NCBI GenBank assembly: GCA_047495785.1
Contig: JBLDXI010000011.1
Location: 1,240,001-1,304,000 of the forward strand
Reading direction: 5' to 3'
DNA length: 64,000 bases
DNA from: Lepidodermella squamata
Taxonomy: Eukaryota; Gastrotricha
The translations under genes and the position numbers were made by a program. The stretch's first letter is position 1. Each line of letters begins with the position of its first letter. This document shows positions 56,601-64,000 of this stretch, one piece after another. Under the pieces are notes generated by a model that made no database searches, was not told the DNA's origin, and was given only the letters and a program-made list of their open reading frames with translations.

Positions 56601-57622
56601 GGAAATGTTTTTCCTTATTTCTCATTACTATTCCATTTTTAAACGTTCACAAACTCGAATGGTTTTGTATTTGCCAAGCTTTAAGGGGCCTCTGACGCAG
56701 GCTGAAAAAATGTTGGACAATAGTGAGATTCGATCGCGTGTAATCAGTCACCGAGAAATGACGCTCAACAGCTACGCCAACACGCTTTCGATATAAAGTG
56801 AGGCTTAAAACAGCTAATATGCGTGTAGCTTTTTCTTTGAATGGAAAAATTTGAAATCTCCCATCCAAGAAAGAATAATAACGAAATATCTTCTGTTGCT
56901 CAGTGGTAAAAATCGCTGAGTGATGGACAGGCGACCGAGGTTCCAACCCCATCTCGTTCAATATTTTTTTAGTCTAATACAAGAGACCTCTCAAAACATT
57001 GGTTTACCACAGTAATAGTAATAAGAAATAAAGCCGTGCAAATTTTTTTGTGTTTTATGCGCAATGAAATGACTGTTTGTGCGCACCCGTTTATACATGA
57101 CTTTAAAAGCCCAATTTAATTTAGAAATGCGGTCACTGCTCGGAGACTGGCGAAACAGATTGTCAACATGGCCTCGTCGATTTTTACAAAAACTGCCGTT
57201 TCATTTTTGCGTTTGAAAATTCGTTATGCGAGGATTATGTCTCGGAGAAGTTTTTTCAAGCTCTTGAAATGTCGAAATCTACCGGCTCGATTTTAGTTGT
57301 TTACGGATCTGCAAATTACGAATCGATTTTGCCACCGGAATACTATTTCAACGTCAGAAGCTTTGCTAATTTGTCAGTGTTAGCCGATCAGTTATTAGAG
57401 TTTCGACGGCCAAGCATGCAGCGAGTCGATGAAATGTTATCGTGGCAAAATTCCTATGAAGTTTTCGGAGACGACTGGACGTACTGGGCTTTTCGCGATA
57501 TCTGTGGCCGAGTAAAGCGATGTAGGCACCAAAACTCATCATCAACAACTGATTGCGGCGATAAAGTTCACCGCCATGTTACCGAATCGACAGGAAAATG
57601 TTTCGAGCCTCAAATTCATTAA
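53612..57622 (+). CDS. GT10 alpha-1,3-fucosyltransferase
   Basis: Exons 53612-54361 and 57125-57622 (donor ATTGGG|GTAATA, acceptor TTTAATTTAG|AAATGC) encode about 415 residues. The N-terminus is a signal anchor (CLLTISSFFLLAGYF). The first half has ANVVVFHQP, RFSWQRWAFQMLESP and FNWTITYSRKADFQWPYG, then WISSHCSTQSRREEIVKTL. The junction yields GKCGHC, and exon 2 opens with the defining GT10 donor-site block, FIFAFENSLCEDYVSEKFF, followed by VVYGSANYESILPPEYYFNV. This is a full-length alpha-1,3/4-fucosyltransferase with its catalytic motif intact; it transfers fucose from GDP-fucose to N-acetylglucosamine-containing glycans in the Golgi. The 2763-base intron holds nested transposons. Part of the 3' end is duplicated at 57916-58579. 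Confidence 0.92.
55243..56364. mobile_element. hAT-type element with 8-bp target duplication, nested
   Basis: Element 55251-56356 (1106 bp). The left end is CAGGGCCAGGGCTGCAAAAA (an extra CAGGGC unit) and the right end is the inverse of CAGGGCTGCAAAAAGTG. TGGATAAA flanks it on both sides (55243-55250 and 56357-56364). CAGGG ends and an 8-bp duplication identify a hAT element. No transposase frame is present; it carries a further foldback insert at about 55674-56060. Confidence 0.92.
55674..56060. mobile_element. Foldback element nested inside the hAT element
   Basis: Arms of about 45-50 bases, near 55674-55722 and 56008-56060, are inverse copies (AATTTGGGAAAACAAATTAG, ATATTCGGAATCAGCGCG). 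Between them lies a CG/TG-alternating tract (55795-55940). This makes three levels of nesting: R2, hAT, foldback. Confidence 0.82.
56893..56968 (+). repeat. tRNA-like sequence, probable SINE head
   Basis: A GTTGCTCAGTGGTAAAAAT word fits a Pol III A box, and GGTTCCAACCC about 36 bases later fits a B box. A run of T (TATTTTTTTAG) follows. The stems pair poorly, so it is a tRNA-derived repeat or tRNA pseudogene and not a working tRNA. Confidence 0.5.
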
Positions 57623-57714
57623 TCTTTAATTAATAATAAATTATATTCAGTCGTTTTGGTGCGGCTGAAATCCTTTCAATATCGAAACGATTTACGATTC
57701 CTAACTCGGTTCCC

Positions 57715-57912
57715 AGAAATTTTCAGCTTTTTCTATAATTTCTGTAACATTATAAACCATGTGGGTGGTCATGTTATGGACACTTTTCGAATTTTTCACA
57801 TTTTACCAAATTTTTCTTACGCCTCTACCAAATTTCATTTAATTCAATACCTAACCATTTATTTGTTATTTGACTAGTTAGGGTTAGGGTTAGGGTTAGG
57901 ATTAGGGTTAGG
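57715..57912 (+). repeat. Repeat R5 copy 1 ending in TTAGGG-type tract 2
   Basis: The AGAAATTTTCAGCTTTTTCT ... ACATTATAAACCAT block and the following 130 bases recur at 60037-60224. Both end in TTAGGG repeats (here 57877-57912, about six units with one ATTAGGG variant). Confidence 0.8.
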
Positions 57913-57915
57913 ATT

Positions 57916-58579
57916 TCATCATCAACAACTGATTGCGGCGATAAAGTTCACCGCCATGTTACCGAATCGACAGGAAAATGTTTTTCGAGCCTCAAATTCA
58001 TTAATCTTTAATTAATAATACGGTGTGGCTATTGGCACATAATTATGTGCCTCTTATTGGCTATTGGCACATACATTATGTGCCCCTTAATGGCTATTGG
58101 CACATAACATGTTTCATTTTACTGCTTATTTCGGGAGTTTAATTCCCAGATACCAGCATTTCAACCTTGCATTAGCAATCTAGGGGCGGCGAATTCACTG
58201 GAATCGTCGGATTTCACGTAACTGTGCGATAGACTTCAGATACTCTACTTGGGCTACCCATTAGATGACGGATACCCCGATTTGCGGGCCCATGACTGCA
58301 ATTTCGATATCGCCATTCGATTCCCCGTTGACGAAAACCCTAATATCAATACCCGTGGAACATTTCGATGCGTGACTTTCTAAAACATCGAAAGTTGAAA
58401 TTAGCGTTATGTGCCAATAGCCGTTAAGGGGCACATAATGTATGTGCCAATAGCCAATAAGAGGCACATAATTATGTGCCAATAGCAACACCCTTAATAA
58501 TAAATTATATTCAGTCGTTTTGGTGCGGCTGAAATCCTTTCAATATCGAAACGATTTACGATTCCTAACTCGGTTCCCA
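57916..58579 (+). pseudogene. Duplicated 3' end of the GT10 gene, split by a MULE-type element
   Basis: Positions 57916-58020 and 58494-58579 repeat 57536-57714: the last ~28 codons of the GT10 gene (from about SSTTDCGDKVHRHVTESTGK), its stop and its 3' flank, with a two-base insertion near the end (GTTTTTCGAGC). It has no upstream exons and cannot encode the enzyme. It begins directly after the TTAGGG tract 57877-57912. Confidence 0.85.
58012..58502. mobile_element. MULE-type MITE with 9-bp target duplication
   Basis: Element 58021-58493 (473 bp), flanked by TTAATAATA at 58012-58020 and 58494-58502. The ~87-bp ends are inverse copies built from three units of GGCTATTGGCACATAA/TTATGTGCC. The undisturbed copy of the site at 57630-57650 has TTAATAATA only once, which proves the insertion. 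A 9-bp duplication with long inverted ends fits Mutator-like elements. Confidence 0.92.
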
Positions 58580-59206
58580 GTTAGCTGGTCAACAATCTGA
58601 AAGCCACCGTCTCGAATTCTGCCAGAGATCAAAATTTCCATCTACGTCTTAGCATTTTTTCGATCGAGCGTTCGTTGATGACGCCGTAATAGAGATGTCG
58701 CGGTTGAAAAAAAGCAGTCCTCCGGTTAACCCGGTTGGAATACTCGCAGTTATATTTTTAACCCGGTTAACCACGATATACAAACAACTTTACAAATACA
58801 TATTTACGGTAATATTTACGGCCGGAACAACATTCGAGTTCATAGACTACACGATGTCAACTACCCTTATCACATTCAATTGCGATGACAAAAACAGGCT
58901 CATAAATCCGGTCAATGTGATAGTGTCTCCAAATGATGACAGCTTGTTTTTTTCACGTCTCAGGGTCACGTCACAGATCGCTGGATTATTGGATTATAAA
59001 GATACAAAAATAGCCAGATGATAAGATGAACTTGAATAAAAAATGACCTCGTGAAATAATTTAAGAGCAATTATGGTAATATTTTATTGAATAAAATCAG
59101 CATTCAGCTTTCAAAACTGGTTGTAAAATCATATTAGACCCAAAAATAAATTACGGAAAATTATTAAAAAATATAAGGAGATTTAAGATTAAATTTAAGA
59201 TCCCGG
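58580..59206. other. Spacer; one doubtful open frame
   Basis: A plus frame of 108 codons at 58695-59021 has a hydrophobic start and no recognisable domain. Not called. Confidence 0.4.
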
Positions 59207-59718
59207 CTAGCGGGTTATTTCTCCTTTCATGTATTTATCAGCTAGGACTTGAGCCCACAGGTAGAACGATACGCTGTTTTGGCATATTGCCAGCGATTTA
59301 AGCCTGTCAACGCACAGCTGCAGCCGCTTTTCTCGCTTTCGCTGCTCGAGAACTTGGAAAACGTGTACCAAGTCTTCGGTTGAATGCTGCTTCAACAGTT
59401 GGTCTAGGTGGCTGTCTGAAAAATTAAATTGAAATAATTAATACAATTTTAAAATTTCTATAATTAATTCAAATTTAATTTCTCAAAAAAAGTCAACTAA
59501 AAATTCATTTTCAATTTTTTGAATTTTTAAATAAAAAATTAATCTCCAAATTTTATAAACTAACTCTTTTGTTCGATAGACATATGAGGTGTTGTAGTTT
59601 GAAACTCGGGCTTCCTTAAGATGACAGCAATTTTCGGATTATAATGCAGGGCTTCGACGTGCTCTGCCACTAAAAACATCAGAAAAATTGCCAATTCTGC
59701 GACAATAAGTGATTTCAT
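59207..59718 (-). CDS. Small secreted protein, two exons (family Y, copy 1)
   Basis: Exons 59718-59565 and 59415-59207 (AAAGA|GTTAGT; TTTCAG|ACAGCC) encode 120 residues. A signal peptide (ELAIFLMFLVAEHVEA) is followed by HYNPKIAV, a spacer, then DLVHVFQVLEQRKREKRLQL and SFYLWAQVLADKYMKGE at the end. There are two cysteines (LCVD, ICQN), 11 residues apart, which may form one disulfide. It aligns with 62017-61481 across its length, with the same intron phase and an exon 2 of identical length (209 bases). Basic clusters (QRKREKR) could be processing sites. No known family was recognised; a hormone-like or effector role is possible. Confidence 0.75.
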
Positions 59719-61082
59719 TTTTGTGAGTCGAAAGGTTCATTCTCAAGATCATCCTTAAACGCTGCACGTTTAATGAAAAAGCTCCGTCACGGGCTAATGC
59801 TTTGTTAGCCTAGCGTAAAAAAAATTTAGTTTCGCATTTTTTGACTGCCTTTGATTCGCTATACTAACGAAATGGCTAATCCACTTTGCGCCGCACCACG
59901 CGTGTCACTTTTTCTGGGGTTTTTTTCGCGAAAGTCCAGAGTTCAGCTAGGACATTTCGTCTCGAGATTTGAAGCTCAGAAACTAATATGACGACGTTGA
60001 GCTTTGAACATACCTGTTTATCGCAGTTTCTGCTTAAGAAATTTTCAGCTTTTTCTATAATTTCTGTAACATTATAAACCATTGGGGTGGTCATATTTTG
60101 GGAATTTTCTAATTTTTCACATGGAAAAATTTTACGCTGGTAACGAATTTCAATTATAATTCAATACCGAACCATTTTAATCGTTATTTCACTTGTTAGG
60201 GTTAGGGTTAGGGTTAGAGTTAGGTCAAGGTCTTAAAATTTGGGATTAAGAACCACTGATTGGAATAATTTGTCACGGAATTCAATGATGTTTGGTACTG
60301 AATTCCGAGATATTATGAGGGTTCAATCCAAGATTCGAATGCCTATATTTTTTGCAGAAATAAATGTCTGCTCCATAGTAAACTTGAATGTTTTCCCAAA
60401 ATGTTTCAGTATAGTAGCTTTTCATTATATTTTTCTTTGACTAATTTGGATTTGCTGATTAAGTAGCGATTATTTAATGGTTGTTTTGGGCAACAATTTT
60501 CCGTCGATTTCTTTATTTCGCAAAATTTCGCAAAATAACAATAATAATAATGCGATGAATTATTGGAAATGTCTGAGTTGGCTGCTGACACTTGAGCAAC
60601 CTACGCGATTAATTCATTTTTTGTAATTTCCGATAATCACAGCCTCATAATTTTGTCGTATATTGTTTGTCTTACGGCAAGTTATCAAGTCAAATTGGCT
60701 CTATATCCATCACCTGTGTTCATTTCAACTAATATTTTCAAGATGGGCGTAAATACATGAAAATAATAGAATCAATTTTGAAAGTTTTCTTGAAATTCAA
60801 ATTTTTTGAAATTTAAAAGTCAAGTTTTTACTAAAATTGAAATTCAGGCCTACATTTTTTTCGGATTAGAGTAAATTTATCTTACTTGATCGATTATTGA
60901 TCAATACTGTGAAGACGCCACCATGGTGCCGGTTATTTTTCAGCTAGGTTGAAGTTTGCCCAACATGTGTAACCGTGGTTTGAGTGTTGAGCCATAGCGG
61001 TTTCCAAGGACGCTTAATCATTTGACATTCAAATAATTATTATTATACTAAATCTTGTTTTGATCAAGTGCCAAAGTATGTA
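59719..61082. other. Spacer with a repeat R5 copy
   Basis: R5 copy 2 and TTAGGG tract 3 lie at 60037-60224. A minus frame at 60094-59876 overlaps the repeat and was not called. The remainder is AT-rich. Confidence 0.5.
60037..60224 (+). repeat. Repeat R5 copy 2 ending in TTAGGG-type tract 3
   Basis: Matches 57715-57912 through AGAAATTTTCAGC, AACATTATAAACCAT and GTGGTCAT, and ends in four to five TTAGGG units at 60195-60224. The unit AGAGTTAGG is degenerate. Confidence 0.8.
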
Positions 61083-61214
61083 CTGCGACAAAACAGCAAC
61101 TACGTAAATCAGCGAATGCGACAATACAGCAAATTTTTTATTTCGCGAAAAAACAGCGAAAACTTAATATGTCATGTCGCGTTTGCTGTTTTGGGAATTT
61201 GCTGTTATGACGAC
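61083..61214 (+). repeat. Dispersed repeat R3, copy 3
   Basis: Shares GCGACAAAACAGCAACT, CAGCGAATGCGACAA and AATTTTTTATTTCGC with 49399-49577, and GTCGCGTTTGCTGTTTTGGG with the inverse copy at 51023-51208. Confidence 0.8.
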
Positions 61215-61480
61215 AATAATCCTAATTATTGCAGACAGAACAACTTCCCCGTCATTTGGTCATTTGAAGGTCATTTGGTTAAGCGTCCTTGGAAACAGCC
61301 ATGGCTCCCTATTCAAAACACGGTTGTATGTTTTCTTTTGTCCAGATTGTTAACATTTCGATCTTCAGCGGAAAAATTACGTTTCTTCTTGAAATTAATG
61401 TTTATTGAAAAATATATATCTCTCCAAAAATACTGCGTCGACAAAAAGAACGAGGCAGGTAAATGAGTAAATGATACGTT

Positions 61481-62017
61481 TCATCGAGTTAATTCGCCCT
61501 TGATGTATTTATCAGCTAGGACTTGGGCCCACAGGTAGAACGAGACGTTGTACCGGCAAACTGGCACTGATTTGAGCTTTGAAACGCACAGCTGGAATCG
61601 TCTCTCGCGTTTTCGCTGCTCGAGAACTTGGAAAAGATGAATTAGGTCTTGGACTGAATATTGACTGAAAAGGCTATCGACTTGGTGACCTACAACAAAA
61701 ATTCGAAAAATCAAAAAAAAATCAAAGAAAAAAAATAAATATATTTGAATCACATTTTTGAAAATTTTGAAATTAACTGAAAAATTAAAATTGAAAAATA
61801 TTTGGTTGATATTTTCTGAAAATTTTGAATTAATTTGTTAGATCCAGCTTGAAAAAAATTCAGAAAATCACTCACGTAAATATTCTTTATTCGGTAGAGT
61901 AGTAGTTCCAGCTGTGATTTTTCTAGCCACTCGGCCAATTTTCGGATTAAAATGCCGTGCTGCAACATCGTCGGCTAACAAAACAGCGAAAATAGCGAAA
62001 ATTAACAAATTATTCAT
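61481..62017 (-). CDS. Small secreted protein, two exons (family Y, copy 2)
   Basis: Exons 62017-61876 and 61689-61481 (TTTAC|GTGAGT; TTGTTGTAG|GTCACC) encode 116 residues. A signal peptide (LLIFAIFAVLLADDVAA) is followed by RHFNPKIGRV and then LIHLFQVLEQRKRERRFQLC, KSVPVCRYN and SFYLWAQVLADKYIKGE. Two cysteines sit in the same places as in 59718-59207. Exon 2 is far better conserved than the region between the signal peptide and the intron. A TATATAAA box lies only about 35-42 bases upstream of the ATG, so the leader must be very short unless it is trans-spliced. Confidence 0.77.
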
Positions 62018-62051
62018 AATGATGAGGTAAATTATCATGTTTTCATGGGGG

Positions 62052-62059
62052 TTTATATA
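62052..62059 (-). promoter_or_regulatory. TATA box of the family Y gene at 62017
   Basis: TATATAAA on the minus strand, 35 bases before the ATG at 62017. Two other ATGs (62040 and 62031 area) lie between but lead to immediate stops. Confidence 0.45.
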
Positions 62060-62485
62060 AAAGTTGCCGCACTCAAGCGTAACGGGTCATGCTTTGATGA
62101 CCTTGTAGCGCGAAAGAGTCATTTAATATTGTCATCGTTACTCGTCAGAAATCAACTTTGGGGAACCAGAATAGCGAGACCTAACCCATAGAGGTAATAA
62201 TGACCTAATGACTGTCACATTTCAAAATCAAATTTCCCAAATTTTGCCTGTCAATTATATCGCTAATTAATTGAAACATTTAAGCCGCATATATATGGGT
62301 GCATAAAATTGATTGATGGGCGAGTCAATGTATCACCAAAGTGCTAACTGGTTGGCCAATCAACCGATTATTAGGTTGAAAAATTAATTTCTAACAAAAA
62401 TGTGCAAATTCGAAAAATTAAAAACTCCACCTTAAAAATTAATTCAAAGGAACAGAATTTCGTTTACATTTTGAAAAATCTTACC
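62060..62485. other. Spacer between divergent genes
   Basis: Contains the upstream sequences of the genes at 62017 (-) and 62486 (+). No further feature was recognised. Confidence 0.5.
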
Positions 62486-63513
62486 ATGCGGAATTTTCAG
62501 CGAATTTTGATGGCAATCAGCTTATTATCCTGTATTTATTGCTCGAAAATCGAAAAATGCCGAAAATTAGCGAATGTAACACTGAAATCGCCGCATTTAT
62601 TGATTTGGTCACCCTATGATTCATGCAGCGGAACGGCCGATATCAAAGATCGAAATCCAAAAAATCAATCCGGCATTTCTTTCGCTGATGGGCCGATTTG
62701 CGGCGGGAAGAATCGATCGGTCACGGTTGATCGAACTCGCCAATCGCCGATATCGATTTTCGAAATGAAACATTCAAAAACAAGCGATTTCTCAGCTTTA
62801 TTTTATTTTTCGAAATCCTCGAATTCCGATAACGAAACAACAATTTTCCGGTTGATTTCATCCGATAATATCGATTTATTACGATTCGTGGCTAAAATCG
62901 AACGGTGATACGATTCGGCGCATTACAGCCTGTTGATTTACGTCGGCTCGTCCCGCATCCCGATTTGGTACTTGCATGACCGTTTCGGTCGAGTGAACAC
63001 GTTCAATTTACACGCTTTCGCTTACGATTCGAAACGCAGCACTCTATCGATTTTCAACGGTGATCGGGCGAATATCGATAAAATCAATTTATACGTCACG
63101 TTTGATCGATTTCGCCTTCGACAAAATTTGAAAAATGCTGGAAAGATGAGGCTGGAAGTAGGAGGACTATTTCATGCTGGGGATAAAATTTCGAATTTTT
63201 TCTTCTTTGAAAAATTCATTGAGATGGCTGAAATTCGTGAAATTCATAATTTCGTCAAAAAGCGGCTGGAATGTGAGTTTAATCTATTTTAATTAAAAAA
63301 AATCAAAAATATTTTTTAACAGGTTCGAATAATTCAAAGCCCATGAAATTGAATTCGGTAAATGTTAAGAAAGCCAATGGTCCAATGGAAAGACCCAAAA
63401 TCACTGTTAAAAAGTCTATTATTCCCACGTTTACTGCTAATTTCGCAATCGAACCGGACACCCAATGTACGGCAATCGTATTTCTCACAACATTTCAATA
63501 TTTCTTAAAATAA
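62486..63513 (+). CDS. Secreted protein of unknown family with one in-frame TGA
   Basis: The ATG at 62486 starts a signal peptide (FQRILMAISLLSCIYC). Exon 1 (62486-63272) and exon 2 (63323-63513; GAAT|GTGAGT, TTTAACAG|GTTCG, 50-base intron) give a frame of 325 codons apart from one TGA at 62906-62908. The text on both sides belongs together: LLRFVAKIER, stop, YDSAHYSLLIYVGSSRIPIW, then FDRFRLRQNL and LEVGGLFHAGDKI, a beta-rich sequence like a lectin or LamG-type sandwich. Either a TGG (Trp) codon has mutated, or TGA is read as selenocysteine, or the gene ends at 62908. Two CxxC-poor cysteine pairs sit in the N-terminal half. The family was not recognised. Confidence 0.65.
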
Positions 63514-63715
63514 ACCACGCTTTAACCTTGAAAAACAGCATTGTTTTCGAAGGTCCCAAAACGTATTTTGCGATTAGCATCAATCTAAAGAGGGCAACGA
63601 GACGAGTCGTTTGATATACGCCTCAAATATTGCATTTTTTGAAGTCCGATTGTCATTTTTTACAGTGTAATGCGCGCACTTGCGCATCGCGCACGCACAT
63701 TTTAAAGTGCGCGCA

Positions 63716-63729
63716 TATATATAAAATAG
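63716..63729 (+). promoter_or_regulatory. TATA-like box before the last gene
   Basis: TATATATAAAATAG, about 60-70 bases before the ATG at 63787, follows a tract of GCGCAC words (63670-63713). Confidence 0.45.
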
Positions 63730-63786
63730 GTCACACGCAACCGCACTCATGCCACAGACGTTAATCTAATACAAACGGGTCAATTA

Positions 63787-64000
63787 ATGTTAATTAAGCT
63801 GGATTCGATTTCAAGCGTTGATTTTTGGTACACCGCCTATCGCGAACAAGCCGAGCGCGACGAAGCGGAAATGTTGGATTTCGCCGAAAATGTACGCGAT
63901 TCACTCGATTATTTCAAGACTTCATCGACACCACCACCTGCTACAGAGCAACCGATCGCCGTTAAAATCGTCGAAAATTCCAGGCTGAAATGTGTGAAAT
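63787..64000 (+). CDS. Start of an unknown gene, cut by the window end
   Basis: From ATG 63787 the frame stays open for 71 codons to the end of the window. It begins with MLIKLDSISSVDFWYTAY and continues into an acidic, helix-forming stretch (REQAERDEAEMLDFAENV), then a Pro-rich linker (STPPPATEQ). There is no signal peptide. A TATA-like box lies upstream. No family was recognised from this piece. Confidence 0.45.
   Translation, partial: MLIKLDSISSVDFWYTAYREQAERDEAEMLDFAENVRDSLDYFKTSSTPPPATEQPIAVKIVENSRLKCVK

Noticed and set aside
58695-59021. Plus frame of 108 codons with a hydrophobic start
   Set aside because: No recognisable domain, no relative and no clear promoter; kept as a possible gene only if transcripts appear.
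59876-60094. Minus frame of 72 codons
   Set aside because: Its first 20 codons lie in repeat R5 and the rest has no domain.
60300-60325. GGTTCAATCC word that fits a Pol III B box
   Set aside because: No A box at the right distance and no foldable tRNA around it.
62402-62485. Upstream GTG start for the secreted protein at 62486
   Set aside because: It would place 28 polar residues before the signal peptide; the ATG at 62486 fits better.
1-64000. Bacterial features: operons, CRISPR arrays, insertion sequences
   Set aside because: Genes carry spliceosomal introns and type II membrane anchors, and no regularly spaced repeat arrays exist.

Overview
The window is nuclear DNA of an animal. Its genes are split by introns that are often only 50-55 bases long, AT-rich spacers separate them, there are many small inverted-repeat transposons, and the proteins belong to eukaryotic secretory-pathway and signalling families. 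GT92 (DUF23), DUF268 and FLYWCH proteins together fit a nematode or nematode-like animal. The TTAGGG-type internal tracts differ from the TTAGGC telomere repeat of rhabditid nematodes, so the lineage is not certain. There are no operons, Shine-Dalgarno sites, CRISPR arrays or rRNA.

The dominant content is a cluster of type II membrane (Golgi-type) glycan enzymes, mostly in paralogous sets. An unidentified family here called X has four members (6430-2592 -, 15260-13943 -, about 40969-38635 - and 52159-49771 -). There are two DUF268 methyltransferase-like genes (12449-11000 - and 28711-27250 -) plus a decayed fragment at 1803-1905. There are three GT92 genes: 24237-25580 has the catalytic LDVDEF motif, and the convergent pair 16342-17571 + / 19518-18274 - has lost it. 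There are three O-/alpha-fucosyltransferase-like genes (20752-22309 +, 31748-29336 -, 32561-36471 +) and one GT10 alpha-1,3-fucosyltransferase (53612-57622 +). An exon at 531-1144 may belong to another such enzyme. The proteins should act in series on surface or secreted glycans.

From 36 kb on there are other genes: a FLYWCH zinc-finger protein (37811-36999 -), a Cys-rich secreted protein (42706-42068 -), and a large gene at 48696-44310 (-). That gene encodes an extracellular or lumenal stub with four glycosylation sequons, one membrane span, an NB-ARC NTPase, a winged helix and about 13 ankyrin repeats. It is a membrane-tethered NLR-like protein and the best candidate for an undescribed system. 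The last 5 kb hold a pair of small secreted two-exon paralogs (59718-59207 - and 62017-61481 -), a secreted protein gene interrupted by one in-frame TGA (62486-63513 +), and the start of an unknown gene that runs off the window (63787 +).

The spacers and long introns are full of non-autonomous transposons whose ends and target-site duplications can be read directly. They include hAT-type elements with 8-bp duplications (4767-4933; 55251-56356, nested in an older repeat), a MULE-type element with a 9-bp duplication (58021-58493), a piggyBac-type element with TTAA (43132-43636), long perfect hairpins (22847-23059, 12954-13149), and three internal TTAGGG tracts. One of those tracts lies beside a duplicated 3' end of the GT10 gene.
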